64,000 nucleotides of DNA from Pseudomonadota bacterium (GCA_023400405.1 JAEXFD010000064.1:68102-132101), one strand, 5' to 3'. Shown: positions 35,891-45,470, numbered from the stretch's first letter. Notes: generated by a model not told the origin, from the letters alone. Translations and numbers: made by a program.

Positions 35891-38029
35891 TCAGAGATCG
35901 ACGACACAGCGGAACCCGATGCCGGCCGAACGGTCCTTGGCGGGCGCCATCAGCAAATATTTCCCGTGCTCGTTCAGCGCATAGGCCTGCGGGAAATACC
36001 AGTGCGACGTCTGCGGCTGATAGCTGTTGCCGCCCCGCAGCACGGCACCGCGGACATGGCGGTCGCGATATTCGTCGGTCCATTGCCAGATCACGCCGAC
36101 CAGATCCTCGACGCCGAACGGGCTCGCCCCACTGGGATGTGTGCCGACCCGGGGAGGATCGGGCATCCGACGGTCCAGACAGGGTTCGGGCGCGGCGTCC
36201 GTGCGCCAGTCGTCGCCCCAGGGGTAGCGACGGCCGTCGGTGCCCTGCGCCGCATATTGCCATTCCCATTCGCGCGGCAGGCGCTTGCCCGCCCAGGCCG
36301 CATAGGCGCGCGCATCCTCGATCCCGACCCAGGTGACCGGCCGGTCTTCCCAACCCGGGCGGGGCGCCCCGTCGATCCAATGCAACAGGAAGTTCTGCGC
36401 GTCGCGCGGCGCATAGCCGCTCGCATCGAGGAACGCCTTGAATTGCGCGTTGGTGACCGGGTGGCGATCGATCGCGAAGGCGTCGATCGCCATTCTGTGG
36501 CGATGCGCGCGACGCGGCGACGTTTCCCAGGGATATTGGACATCGACGCCATCGGCCTGATAGCCTTCGATGACGACGCCGGTCACGGCGAAGTCGAATT
36601 CGGCGGCAGGGATGGCGACCATCCCCTCCGGGGCCGCGTCGTAGCGCGCCGTGGGCGCGATCGGCACCAGCTCCTGCTTCGCCGAGTGCCATTTCGACGA
36701 AAGGTCCGGCAGCGGCGTCGCCGTCAGCTTGCGCATCGTCGCGAGATGTTCGGTCAGGTCGTCGCCGGTCGTGTCGCAAAGGAAGGCGGCGAAGCCATTC
36801 GCGTCTATATGCGCGCTCAGCACCGCGCGGTCACCGTCGATGCGCGGCTCGATCTTCGCCCCGTTCCACACGTCGTAATAAACCGCGCCGGCCAGATAGG
36901 GCACGCTCAGCTGCTCGCCGACGATCGCATATTCCTGGCGATTGATCAGCGTCCACAAGGTCCGCCCGTCGCCCGGCCAGCGGCTGGCAAAGATGCCCGC
37001 CTGCAGCGTCTGCTCGTACGGCCGCCATTCGGAGCTGACGAGCAGGGGCGCGAACCGCCGCTGGACCGTTGCGACGCGGCGCAGCGTCTCGGCATCGCGT
37101 TCGGTGAACAGGTTCACGAAGCCGAACACATTCTCCCAGGCGACATAGCCGATGCCGTTGAAGAAGGCGTGCTGCAGGTCGTGCGTGCGGTCGCGGCTCC
37201 AGCGGTTCTCGATGTTGATCATGTGCCGCGGCTCGAGCCACTTCAGCTTGATCACCGTCGGGATGCTCTCGTTCGGGATCCGCTTGGTCCAGCTCTGGAC
37301 ATTCCAGGGCAGATGGTGATCGCCCGCATGCGCGGTCGACTCCGGCTGGAGGACGATGGGGCGTCCCCGCGCCTCCGCGGCGGTCTGGAAGGCGAGCGGC
37401 ACGCCCGAATAGGTGTCGCCGTTCACGCCGTCGGCGCCGGTCGCCATGACGAGGTCGACGATGCGGTCCCAATCGGTCGCGCCGCCGTCCCGCGTGCCAT
37501 TGTCCCACGCCATGGTCGGCAGCAGCACCTTGACGCCGCGGCGATGGAAGTCGTCGACCACGCCTTTCAGCGCCTCCACCCCGCCCGGCAGCGCATGCGC
37601 CAGGTCGAACTGGTTGCGGTCGTCCACGCCGATGTTCGGATAGATGTACCAGATGAGCACGCTGTCGATGCCGCCATAGCGCGCCTCGAGATCGTCGAGA
37701 TAGCGATCGACCGTGTAACGGCCCGTCTCGACGTCGTAGAAGTAGCGGTCCTCCACCATCATCTGCACATGGACGAAATTGCGCTGTGCCCATTGCAACT
37801 CGGGATGGCGGTAGAGGCGATCGTCGAACCCCATCCGGATATGATGCTCGCGGCGCCATTCGGTGAGGCCCTGGACCCATTCGTCGCTGGCGCCGTTGAC
37901 GTCGATCCGCCACCGCCCGAGCTCCTGGAAGGGCCAGCCGAACGACCCGCCGGGCGTCGGGAAATAGGGCCCGGTCAGGGCATGACTCATCTTTACATTG
38001 GTGCTCGTCCGGTGGGGCGAGTTGGTCAT
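35891..38029 (-). CDS. Two-domain protein: glycosidase-like TIM barrel fused to FGE-sulfatase (SUMF1) fold
   Basis: The protein is 712 residues from the ATG at 38029, 13 bases after the kinase stop. Residues about 15-450 look like a glycosidase TIM barrel: GGIDSVLIWYIYPNIGVDD, VKVLLPTMAWDNG, and GADGVNGDTYSG, whose Asp could be a nucleophile. Residues about 510-712 are a formylglycine-generating-enzyme-like domain (GMVAIPAAEF, FAIDRHPVTNAQFKAFLD, RLPREWEWQYAAQG, ending GIGFRCVVDL). The cysteine pair needed for copper-dependent FGE catalysis is not seen, nor the EgtB-type HxxxHxE, so this module is probably structural or carbohydrate-binding. The two-domain layout within a GH127 operon is unusual. 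Confidence 0.8.
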   Translation of the reverse strand: MTNSPHRTSTNVKMSHALTGPYFPTPGGSFGWPFQELGRWRIDVNGASDEWVQGLTEWRREHHIRMGFDDRLYRHPELQWAQRNFVHVQMMVEDRYFYDVETGRYTVDRYLDDLEARYGGIDSVLIWYIYPNIGVDDRNQFDLAHALPGGVEALKGVVDDFHRRGVKVLLPTMAWDNGTRDGGATDWDRIVDLVMATGADGVNGDTYSGVPLAFQTAAEARGRPIVLQPESTAHAGDHHLPWNVQSWTKRIPNESIPTVIKLKWLEPRHMINIENRWSRDRTHDLQHAFFNGIGYVAWENVFGFVNLFTERDAETLRRVATVQRRFAPLLVSSEWRPYEQTLQAGIFASRWPGDGRTLWTLINRQEYAIVGEQLSVPYLAGAVYYDVWNGAKIEPRIDGDRAVLSAHIDANGFAAFLCDTTGDDLTEHLATMRKLTATPLPDLSSKWHSAKQELVPIAPTARYDAAPEGMVAIPAAEFDFAVTGVVIEGYQADGVDVQYPWETSPRRAHRHRMAIDAFAIDRHPVTNAQFKAFLDASGYAPRDAQNFLLHWIDGAPRPGWEDRPVTWVGIEDARAYAAWAGKRLPREWEWQYAAQGTDGRRYPWGDDWRTDAAPEPCLDRRMPDPPRVGTHPSGASPFGVEDLVGVIWQWTDEYRDRHVRGAVLRGGNSYQPQTSHWYFPQAYALNEHGKYLLMAPAKDRSAGIGFRCVVDL

Positions 38030-38042
38030 TGTGTCGCTTCCG

Positions 38043-38999
38043 TCAGAGGGGTGCGGCAAGGCCGCAATAAGTGGCAATCGAGGCAGGGCTATGCTGATCG
38101 CCGTCACCGGCCAGCAACGCCGCGACGGCGGCATGGTCCGGTATGCTCGTCTGGGCGCCGGCACGCGTCGTGGCGAGCGCCCCCGCGGCGGCTGCCGCGC
38201 GCAGGGCTGCCTTGATCGGCTCTCCCCTCGCGAGGGCCGCGGCAAGCACGCCGCAGAACGTGTCGCCGGCGGCCGTGGTATCGACCGGATCGACCGGGAA
38301 GGCCGGTTGCAGCAGATAGTCGTCCGCCACGCGCGCGCAGCATCCCCGAGCGCCGAGCGTCACGACCGCACAGGGCACCCCCGTCGCGGCCAGGGCTTCG
38401 GCGATCGAGCCGTTGTTGCCGACGATCGTGGAAAGTTCTTCCTCGTTGACGACCAGCACGTCGATCGCCGCGAGCAATTCGGTGGGGAGCGCCTGTGCGG
38501 GGGCTGCGTTGAGCATCACCGACACGCCCGCGGCGCGCGCGGCCCGCGCGAACGCCAGCACCGTCGGCAACGGCGTTTCCAGCTGCATCACCAGCCAGGC
38601 GACGCCGGCCAGGTCGGGCAGGTCCTCCGGCGCGAGCGAGGCATTGGCCCCCGGCGCGACGGCGATCGCGTTTTCGGCATCGTCGGAGACCATGATCAGC
38701 GCGGCCCCGGTCGGCCGGGCCGATCGAACGGCGTGCAGTTCCACTCCCGCTGCCGCGACGGACGCGGTCAGCAGCGCGGCATTCGGGTCGTCTCCAAGCG
38801 CCGCGAGAAAAGCGGTCGGCGCACCGCCCGCACGCCCGCTCGCAACCGCCTGGTTCGCGCCCTTCCCGCCCGGCACGACGACGAGATCGCCGCCGAGCAC
38901 CGTTTCGCCCGGGGCCGCGATGTGCGGCACCCGGACCACGAAATCGATATTTGCCGACCCGGCGACCAGCACTGCGCCGCGTTGCCCGCTGCTGGCCAT
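38043..38999 (-). CDS. PfkB-family sugar kinase, ribokinase-like
   Basis: The protein has 318 residues. The ribokinase signature VVPGGKGANQAVASGRAGG lies near residue 42. The catalytic/ATP motif VDTTAAGDTFCGVLAAAL lies near residue 245, with Asp as base. It closely follows RbsK organisation and length. It should phosphorylate a pentose (ribose or possibly arabinose released by the GH127 enzyme) with ATP in the cytoplasm. It starts nine bases after the TonB receptor stop, so it is the second gene of the operon. Confidence 0.88.
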   Translation of the reverse strand: MASSGQRGAVLVAGSANIDFVVRVPHIAAPGETVLGGDLVVVPGGKGANQAVASGRAGGAPTAFLAALGDDPNAALLTASVAAAGVELHAVRSARPTGAALIMVSDDAENAIAVAPGANASLAPEDLPDLAGVAWLVMQLETPLPTVLAFARAARAAGVSVMLNAAPAQALPTELLAAIDVLVVNEEELSTIVGNNGSIAEALAATGVPCAVVTLGARGCCARVADDYLLQPAFPVDPVDTTAAGDTFCGVLAAALARGEPIKAALRAAAAAGALATTRAGAQTSIPDHAAVAALLAGDGDQHSPASIATYCGLAAPL

Positions 39000-39008
39000 C
39001 CGAGCCTC

Positions 39009-41213
39009 CTAGAAGTCGCTGCGCAGGGTGAGCGTTACCGTGCGGCCGCGGCCGGCAAAGTAGTTCTGGAAGAAGTCGATCTGCGAGAAGGCCAGGAAAT
39101 AATATTTGTTGAAGAGGTTTTCCGCGGCCAGCGACACCGTACCGACGCCCGCGACACGATATTTCGCCGTCAGGTCGAACAATGTCCGTCCCTTGATGTC
39201 CTCAGGCGGCGACGAACCGGCCTGCTTGCGGCTCATCGTGTTGTCCATGCCGAGCGACAGCGAGAAGTCCTTGATCGGGATCACCGTCGCGGTCAGGTTG
39301 AGCTTGTCGAGCGGGATGTTGGTGATGCCGAGCGGCGTTTCGACCGGGGTCGTGACGTTGTTGGCCGCGGTCGTCTTGCCCTTCACATGGCTGTAGACCC
39401 CGTTGAGGCGCAGCCATTCGGTGGGCCGTACCTCGGCCGTGGCGTCGATGCCGGTGATACGCACGGGACGGCGGATCAGCACGAAATCGAGCGTCGCCGG
39501 ATCGATGCCCAGGCTCGATCCCAGCTTCGAGAAGGAATTATAATAGGACGCGCCGAAGCTGCCCCAGCGCCCGCGCCAGTTCGCCCCGACTTCCTTGTTG
39601 TCGAAGATCACGGCCTTGAGATCGAGGATGCCGGCGACCGATTGTCCCGGATAGTTCACGTTGCGCAAGGGGATGCCGACGTTCGGCAAGGTGAAGCCCT
39701 TGGAATAGGAGCCGAATACCGAGAACCCGCCGCCCAGCCGGGCGATCGCGCCGACATTCGGCAAGGTGTTGGCATAGGTCAGCTTGCCGCCCTTCACGGC
39801 GACGCGGTTGCGATAATAGGTGGTCGTGTAATCGTCGACCTTCACCTGGCCATCCTCATAGCGCACGCCGCCCGACAGCGTCACCGGCCCGATGTCCCAT
39901 GAAAGCTGAACATAGGGCCCGAAGCTGGTGTACTTCAGCGGCGGCACCCACACCCGATTGGTGAGCGCGAGACGCTGCTCGGTCTCGTCGTGAACCGCAT
40001 CGATGCCGAAGCGCATTTCCAGTCCGTCGATCAGGAAATCCTTGTGCGCATAGGAGGTCCGCAGGCCGAACTTCTTCGAGCGGATTTCGGATTGATCGAC
40101 CAGCTTGCCCAGCGGCGCGATGAGCGGGTCCTGGCGGTCGGCGCCATTGTCCCCCGGATAGCGCATCGACTGCTTCGCATAATAGGCGGTCGCGACCAGC
40201 GTGCCGCCCAGCAGGTCGTTGTGCGAATAGTTGAGGGCGGTCTGGATGAACTCGTTATATTCCGCACGGGTCACATCGACGCCGTTGACCAGCAGCGGAC
40301 CTGGCTCGGCCGTATCCGGCAGGCCCGTCGCGCGGTTGCCGGCGACATAATGGTAATTCTCCTTGCCCTCGAGCTTGAAGTAGCTGCCGGTGAGCTCCAG
40401 CCTCTGCGTCCCTGCGGAGCCGAGATCGGTGCCCACCTTCAGGAAGAAGTTCTTCTGCGTGGAATCGGCGAGCGAGCTCGAGGCGGAGAGGCCGATCCGC
40501 CGCCCCTTCGCATCATAGGTCATGCCGCGATCGACATAGGCGGCGGCGGCGAAGACATCGAAGCCATCCGCCTTGTAGGCGATATCGCCCTTGATGCCCC
40601 AGATGCCGCTGTCGTCCCGGAACTGCGTGCCGAGGCGGCCGCCGACATTGGCGTGGAAGCCGTCCAGCGTCGCGCGCCGCGAGATATAGTTGATGACGCC
40701 GCCGGCCGCGCCAATGCCCTCGGACGCGGACGCGCCGCCGATCACTTCGATCCGCTCCACCGTCGACATGTCGGTGAAGGTGGCGTTGCGGCTGCCGTCC
40801 CGCAGCGGCGTCGATTGCGGGATGCCGTCGAACAGATAAAGCGCCGTGCGCCCGCGCATCGTCTCGCCCAGGGTGTTCAGCGCCTGGCTCGATTCCGAAT
40901 AGCCGGGGACCGTCTTCGACAGGACCGCGGTATTGTCTTCGGTGAGCGCCAGCGAGCGCTGGACCTCTGCGGGCGTGACCACGGTGATCGCGCCCGGGAT
41001 CTTGTCGATCGCCTTGGGCGCGCGATTGCCGGTGACGATGAGCCCCGCGTCGTTCGAGGCGTCCCGCGTATCGTCCTGGGTCGTCGTCTCTTGCACGGCC
41101 CCGGCGGATTGTTGCGCGGTGGTGGGCGGCGGCCCGGCCTCTTGCGCCTTGGCCCCGGTCCAGGCCGCGCTGACCATGAGTGTGCTTAGCGTCACGCGAG
41201 CGAATGTCCGCAT
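39009..41213 (-). CDS. TonB-dependent outer membrane receptor
   Basis: The 734-residue protein has a signal peptide (residues about 1-23, ending AWTGAKA), a TonB-box-like LIVTGNRAPK near residue 58 and a plug domain (IPGAITVVTPAEVQRSLA, LYLFDGIPQSTPLRDGSRN). The barrel ends with VTLTLRSDF. It is shorter than the two carbohydrate-type receptors in this window and its plug is closer to the FecA/FhuA class. As first gene of an operon with sugar kinase, GH127, esterase and CoA-transferase genes, it most likely imports the whole glycoside. Confidence 0.92.
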   Translation of the reverse strand: MRTFARVTLSTLMVSAAWTGAKAQEAGPPPTTAQQSAGAVQETTTQDDTRDASNDAGLIVTGNRAPKAIDKIPGAITVVTPAEVQRSLALTEDNTAVLSKTVPGYSESSQALNTLGETMRGRTALYLFDGIPQSTPLRDGSRNATFTDMSTVERIEVIGGASASEGIGAAGGVINYISRRATLDGFHANVGGRLGTQFRDDSGIWGIKGDIAYKADGFDVFAAAAYVDRGMTYDAKGRRIGLSASSSLADSTQKNFFLKVGTDLGSAGTQRLELTGSYFKLEGKENYHYVAGNRATGLPDTAEPGPLLVNGVDVTRAEYNEFIQTALNYSHNDLLGGTLVATAYYAKQSMRYPGDNGADRQDPLIAPLGKLVDQSEIRSKKFGLRTSYAHKDFLIDGLEMRFGIDAVHDETEQRLALTNRVWVPPLKYTSFGPYVQLSWDIGPVTLSGGVRYEDGQVKVDDYTTTYYRNRVAVKGGKLTYANTLPNVGAIARLGGGFSVFGSYSKGFTLPNVGIPLRNVNYPGQSVAGILDLKAVIFDNKEVGANWRGRWGSFGASYYNSFSKLGSSLGIDPATLDFVLIRRPVRITGIDATAEVRPTEWLRLNGVYSHVKGKTTAANNVTTPVETPLGITNIPLDKLNLTATVIPIKDFSLSLGMDNTMSRKQAGSSPPEDIKGRTLFDLTAKYRVAGVGTVSLAAENLFNKYYFLAFSQIDFFQNYFAGRGRTVTLTLRSDF

Positions 41214-41353
41214 ATCTCTCCTCCCCCGCGCGGGAGATTATGTCCTCCTCGCGCTTTCGGGGCATTCTACCGTTCGCGGAATGGCAATAAACCGGCGCGG
41301 GCTTCGTTCAGACGCAAGCAAATCCGGTTTCCGCTCTCCCTCCTTTGTGCGCT

Positions 41354-41374
41354 ACAACACGCAAAAGCTGTTGT
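41354..41374. promoter_or_regulatory. Inverted repeat ACAACA-N9-TGTTGT in the divergent control region
   Basis: A perfect 6-bp inverted repeat with a nine-base spacer lies 43 bases before the start of the CitE-like gene and 141 bases from the TonB receptor start. Position and symmetry suit a regulator site for the two divergent operons. LysR-type sites are usually T-N11-A and a GntR-type protein is not encoded nearby, so the protein that binds is open. Confidence 0.45.
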
Positions 41375-41416
41375 CTGGGCAAAGCCCGGGGAGACGGCGG
41401 AAGCAAGGAGAGGGTC

Positions 41417-42241
41417 GTGCGTAGCAAGTTGTTCGTGCCGTGCTCGCGCCCGGAACTGTTCGCGAAGGCGCTGGCGAGTGCCGCCGACGCGCTGTCGTTC
41501 GATCTCGAAGACGCCGTCCCCGAATCCGGAAAGGCCGAGGCCCGAAACGCGCTCGCCGATCTGCTGCGTTCCGACGCGATCCGGCACTCGCCCAAGACCC
41601 TCATCGTGCGGGTCAACGGCCTGGGAACGGCCCATTTTGCCGCCGACGTCGCCGCGCTTGCCGGATGCCGCGTCGATCTCGTCAACCTGCCCAAGGCCGA
41701 ACGGGCGTCCGACGTCCACGATGCGGTCTCGGCACTGCCCGCGGCGATGACCGCCGACCTGCTGGTCAATATCGAAACCGCGCTGGGCCTCTCCAACGCC
41801 GTCGAGATCGCCGGTTCGCACCCCCGAGTCGCGGGGCTGCAAGTGGGTCTCAACGACCTGTTCGCGGCGCTTCAGATCGATCGCGGCGACGAACGACATG
41901 GTCACGCGGCCTTGTGGAGCATCCGCGTCGCCAGCGGCGCCGCGGGCCGCTTCGCCTATGATGGCGCCTGGCCCGACCTCCGCGACGAGGATGGCTTCAG
42001 GCGCGAAGCGGAGCTGGCGCGCAGCCTGGGATATCGCGGCAAGAGCTGCATCCATCCGCGCCAGGTGCCGATCGCCAATGCGGTGTTCGATACGGACTCG
42101 GCCCGGATCGCAGCCCGCCGCCTCCTCGCGGCCGCGGCGGCGGCAGAGGCGGAGGGCCGAGGCGCCTTCACGCTCGACGGAAAGATGATCGACCGGCCGG
42201 CGATCGAACAGGCACGCGCGCTGCTGGATTCGCAGCCTTGA
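41417..42241 (+). CDS. CitE-like lyase (HpcH/HpaI aldolase, citrate lyase beta superfamily)
   Basis: The protein is 274 residues from GTG 41417, with AAGGAG seven bases upstream. The opening RSKLFVPCSRPELFAKALAS, the metal/CoA region ALSFDLEDAVPESGK, and the late motif GKSCIHPRQVPIANAVF mark CitE-like proteins. These cleave malyl-CoA, citramalyl-CoA or similar beta-hydroxyacyl-CoA thioesters. No CitD/CitF partners are present, so it is a stand-alone CoA-thioester lyase. With the CoA-transferase of the divergent operon it would form a two-step route for a hydroxy-dicarboxylic acid. Confidence 0.85.
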   Translation: MRSKLFVPCSRPELFAKALASAADALSFDLEDAVPESGKAEARNALADLLRSDAIRHSPKTLIVRVNGLGTAHFAADVAALAGCRVDLVNLPKAERASDVHDAVSALPAAMTADLLVNIETALGLSNAVEIAGSHPRVAGLQVGLNDLFAALQIDRGDERHGHAALWSIRVASGAAGRFAYDGAWPDLRDEDGFRREAELARSLGYRGKSCIHPRQVPIANAVFDTDSARIAARRLLAAAAAAEAEGRGAFTLDGKMIDRPAIEQARALLDSQP

Positions 42242-44622
42242 TCGGCCGGCTGATCCTCGCGCTGGCACTGGCGGTCGGCTTCGTTCGGCCGGCGTGCGCG
42301 GAGGACCATACTTCCTCGATCCGGCGGACGGCGCTGGCGACGCTGCCCGGCGACGCGTCCCTCCCGTTGCTGATCACGCTCGGCGGCCGGCCGATCGCGA
42401 TCCAGTCCAAAGGTGCCAGCGAGCTTCGCGCCGATGGACGCGCGTGGGACAGGCTTGATTCGCCCCTGATGGGCGACATGGCCCGCATCCGCCGCGTCAC
42501 AAGCGGCGGCGGTCGCGCGGCCGCGCTGCTGGGAACGGCCGGTGGCATCGACAGCGTGGCGCTGATCGAGCGCACCGGCGGCACGTTGCGGCTGCAAGCC
42601 CTGCCCACTCTGCCCACGCGATTGCGAGGCGCCACGGCGGTAATCGAGGCAGACGCTGTCGCGATCGCCGGCACGGCCGGTGACGGCACTGCCGTCCTGA
42701 TCCGGCTCGCGCTCGACACGCCCGGCGCGAACTGGACGACCGTGCCCCTTCCGCCCGCCGTCGGTCCGCCGGCAGCCTTGGCGGGACAGGCCGGCGCCTA
42801 TTACCTGACCGCAGCCGACGGCCATCAATGGCGCTGGACGAGCAAGTCTGGCTGGCAACCCCGCACCGCTGCGCCGGGCTCCGCCGCATGGGCGCGGCCC
42901 ATCGGGCAGGCCAATCTCCTCTACCTCGTCCCGCGCGGCGGCAACGCCACTCTCTACAGCTATAGCGGGATTACCGACGCCTGGGCGCCGCTGGACGAGT
43001 CCGTGCCGGCGATTGGCGTCGTCACGTCCTACGGCAATGGGCTGCTGGCGCTGAGTGCCGCGCCCGGAGGCTGGCGCGCCGCGGCGATCGAGCTGCAATT
43101 GCAGCGCCGTCCGCTCGGCTGGCTCGATTGGACGATCATGGTCGCCTACCTCGCCGCGATGCTGGCGATCGGCTTCTACTTCTGGCGGCGATCGCGCATG
43201 GGCTCGACCAGCGAGTTCTTCCTGGGCTCGCGATCGATCCCCTTCTGGGCGGCCGGCGTCTCGATGTTCGCCGGCAACACCAGCTCGATCAGCTACCTCG
43301 CGGTGCCCGCCAAGGCCTTCGACACCGACTGGCAGTACATGATGTCGAAGATCGTGACCGTCATCGGCCTGATGGCGGTGGCCTTCTGGATCATTCCGAT
43401 GTTCCGCCGCCTGAACCTCGTATCGGTGTTCAACTATCTGGAAATGCGGTTCCATCCGGCGATCCGTATGCTGTCCTCGGCGCTGGCGATCACGATGCAT
43501 GTCGGCGGCCGGATGGGCGTGGTGCTGTTCCTGCCGGCGCTTGCCATCGGGACGATCACCGGCACCAATGTGACCGCGTGCATCGTCGTCATCGGGCTTT
43601 GCACGATCGTCTATACCGCGCTCGGCGGGATGAAGGCCGTGATCTGGACCGACTTCTTCCAGGTCGTGGTGCTGATGGGCGGTGCGCTGTTCGCGATCGG
43701 CTTCATGGTTCATGCCGTCGGGCTGGGCCAGATCGTCGAAACCGCCCAGGCGTTCGACAAGACGAAGCTGGTCAATGTCAGCACCGATTTCACGACGCCG
43801 ACCCTCTGGGGCTTCATCATCCTCATCACGCTCGACACCGTCCTGACCTTTCCGAAGGACCAGGTGCTGATGCAGCGCGCGCTATCGACTCCGTCCGCCA
43901 AGCAGGCGAGCGCCTCGGTCTGGACCTTCGCGGCGGTGCTGCTGCCGGGCGGCCTCATCTTCTACGTCATCGGGACGACGCTGTTCGCCTATTACCGCGC
44001 CAATCCAGGGCGGCTCGATCCGCTGCTGCCCGTCGATGCGGTGTTTCCCGCCTTTATCGGCACCGAGCTTCCCCACGGCGTCACCGGGATCATCATCGCG
44101 GGGCTGTTCGCCGCGGCGATGGGCACGCTGTCCGGCACGATCAACTCGGTCGCGACGTTGCTCTCGGTCGACTTCTACGCCCGGTTCAAGCGCGTGAAGC
44201 CGACGCAGAAAGAAGAGGTGCGCTTCGCCGAGTGGATGACCGTGCTGGTCGGCCTGATCGGGATCGCCATCGCCATCGTCCTTTCCTGGCTCGACGTCCG
44301 CTCGCTGCTCGACCTGACGATCGAACTGTTCGGGCTGTTGGGCGGCAGCTGTGCCGGGTCCTATACGCTGGGCATGTTTTCGAAGCGCGCCAATTGGCAG
44401 GGAGTCGCGATCGGGATCGTGGCGGCCTCGCTGGTCACGCTGGTCGCCTGGATCTTGGGCCTGGTCCATCCCTATTTCTACCTCGCGATCGCGATCGTCG
44501 CTTCGATCGTGATCGGCTATGTCGCCAGCCTGTTCTTTCCGCGTCCCGACGAGGCAAAGCTGCAGGGACTGACCGTATTCACCGGCGGCGGCCGCCTGGG
44601 GGAGAAGACGCCATTGATATAA
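42238..44622 (+). CDS. Sodium:solute symporter with an N-terminal periplasmic propeller-like domain (copy 1)
   Basis: The 794-residue protein starts at TTG 42238, overlapping the lyase stop (TTGA). A signal-like segment (residues 1-21) is followed by about 260 residues of beta-repeat sequence (WDRLDSPLMGDMARIRR, LYSYSGITDAWAPLDE), suggesting a kelch-like propeller. From about residue 295 there are 13 or more hydrophobic segments of the SSS family: STSEFFLGSRSIPFWAAGVSMFAG and TALGGMKAVIWTD. It would import a solute with Na+, the extra domain perhaps binding or epimerising it first, as NanM-type proteins do. A paralogue with the same architecture lies at 45433-47832. Confidence 0.85.
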   Translation: MIGRLILALALAVGFVRPACAEDHTSSIRRTALATLPGDASLPLLITLGGRPIAIQSKGASELRADGRAWDRLDSPLMGDMARIRRVTSGGGRAAALLGTAGGIDSVALIERTGGTLRLQALPTLPTRLRGATAVIEADAVAIAGTAGDGTAVLIRLALDTPGANWTTVPLPPAVGPPAALAGQAGAYYLTAADGHQWRWTSKSGWQPRTAAPGSAAWARPIGQANLLYLVPRGGNATLYSYSGITDAWAPLDESVPAIGVVTSYGNGLLALSAAPGGWRAAAIELQLQRRPLGWLDWTIMVAYLAAMLAIGFYFWRRSRMGSTSEFFLGSRSIPFWAAGVSMFAGNTSSISYLAVPAKAFDTDWQYMMSKIVTVIGLMAVAFWIIPMFRRLNLVSVFNYLEMRFHPAIRMLSSALAITMHVGGRMGVVLFLPALAIGTITGTNVTACIVVIGLCTIVYTALGGMKAVIWTDFFQVVVLMGGALFAIGFMVHAVGLGQIVETAQAFDKTKLVNVSTDFTTPTLWGFIILITLDTVLTFPKDQVLMQRALSTPSAKQASASVWTFAAVLLPGGLIFYVIGTTLFAYYRANPGRLDPLLPVDAVFPAFIGTELPHGVTGIIIAGLFAAAMGTLSGTINSVATLLSVDFYARFKRVKPTQKEEVRFAEWMTVLVGLIGIAIAIVLSWLDVRSLLDLTIELFGLLGGSCAGSYTLGMFSKRANWQGVAIGIVAASLVTLVAWILGLVHPYFYLAIAIVASIVIGYVASLFFPRPDEAKLQGLTVFTGGGRLGEKTPLI

Positions 44623-45470
44623 GCTTCCTCCGCACCTTCGTGACCGTGGTCGATTCGGGTTCGATGGCGGCTGCGGCGCGTTCGCTCAATCTCAGCGCCT
44701 CGGCCGTCGCGCAGCAGTTGCGCGCGCTCGAACGCGAACTCGAAGTGCCGCTGCTGATCCGCATCGGGCGGACGGTGAAGGTCACCGATCAGGGCAGCCG
44801 CATCCTCAACCATGCGCGCCAGCTCGTCCGGGATAGCGCCAATCTGCGCGGGCTGGCGCATGACGGTTCGATCGGCGGCGAATTGCGGCTGGGCGCCTGC
44901 AGCACCGCGTTGATCGGCATCCTGCCCCAGCTGATGGCGAAAGTCGGCGGCAAATATCCTGACATCCGCTTTCGCGTGGAGTCTGCGAATTCGGTCCAGC
45001 TCTACACCCAGATCCTGGCGGGCAATCTCGACGCCGCCTGCGTGCTGGAAGCGCCCTACGCCCTTCCCAAGACCTGCGAGTGGCTGCTGATCCGCGAGGA
45101 ACCGCTCACCGTCCTCGCGCCCGCGCGCCTGGCGGATGCGGACCCGCTCGACCTGCTGCGCAACCAGCCCTTCATCCGATACGATCGCAACAAATGGGGC
45201 GGCCGCGGCCCGGACAAATATCTGCGCGAGTTCGGCATCCAGCCGCACGAGCGCTATGAAGTCGACATGCTCCAGGCCATCGCGGTCATGGTCGATCTGG
45301 GGCTTGGCGTGTCGCTGGTACCCGATTGGTCGGCGCCCTGGCCCACCGGGCTGAACATCGTCCGCCTTCCTTTGCCCGAGCGGCGCATCGGCCGGCGGAT
45401 CGGCATCGTCTGGTCGCGATCGAGCGTCCGCATCAAGCTGGTGAACGCCCTCCTCGCCGAAATCGACTGA
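44613..45470 (+). CDS. LysR-family transcriptional regulator, apparent ATT start
   Basis: The protein is 285 residues if begun at ATT 44613. The conserved LysR opening (xDISFLRTFVTVVDSGSMAAAARSLNLS) starts exactly there, and no ATG, GTG or TTG occurs in frame nearby upstream. A GTG eight or nine codons later would cut the first helix. GGGGAG lies about eight bases upstream, and the gene overlaps the symporter by ten bases, so translational coupling is likely. The HTH is residues about 3-60; the remainder is the effector domain (LRLGACSTALIGILPQLMAKVG). It is convergent with the second symporter gene and overlaps it by 38 bases. It likely controls the locus. Confidence 0.82.
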   Translation: MDISFLRTFVTVVDSGSMAAAARSLNLSASAVAQQLRALERELEVPLLIRIGRTVKVTDQGSRILNHARQLVRDSANLRGLAHDGSIGGELRLGACSTALIGILPQLMAKVGGKYPDIRFRVESANSVQLYTQILAGNLDAACVLEAPYALPKTCEWLLIREEPLTVLAPARLADADPLDLLRNQPFIRYDRNKWGGRGPDKYLREFGIQPHERYEVDMLQAIAVMVDLGLGVSLVPDWSAPWPTGLNIVRLPLPERRIGRRIGIVWSRSSVRIKLVNALLAEID

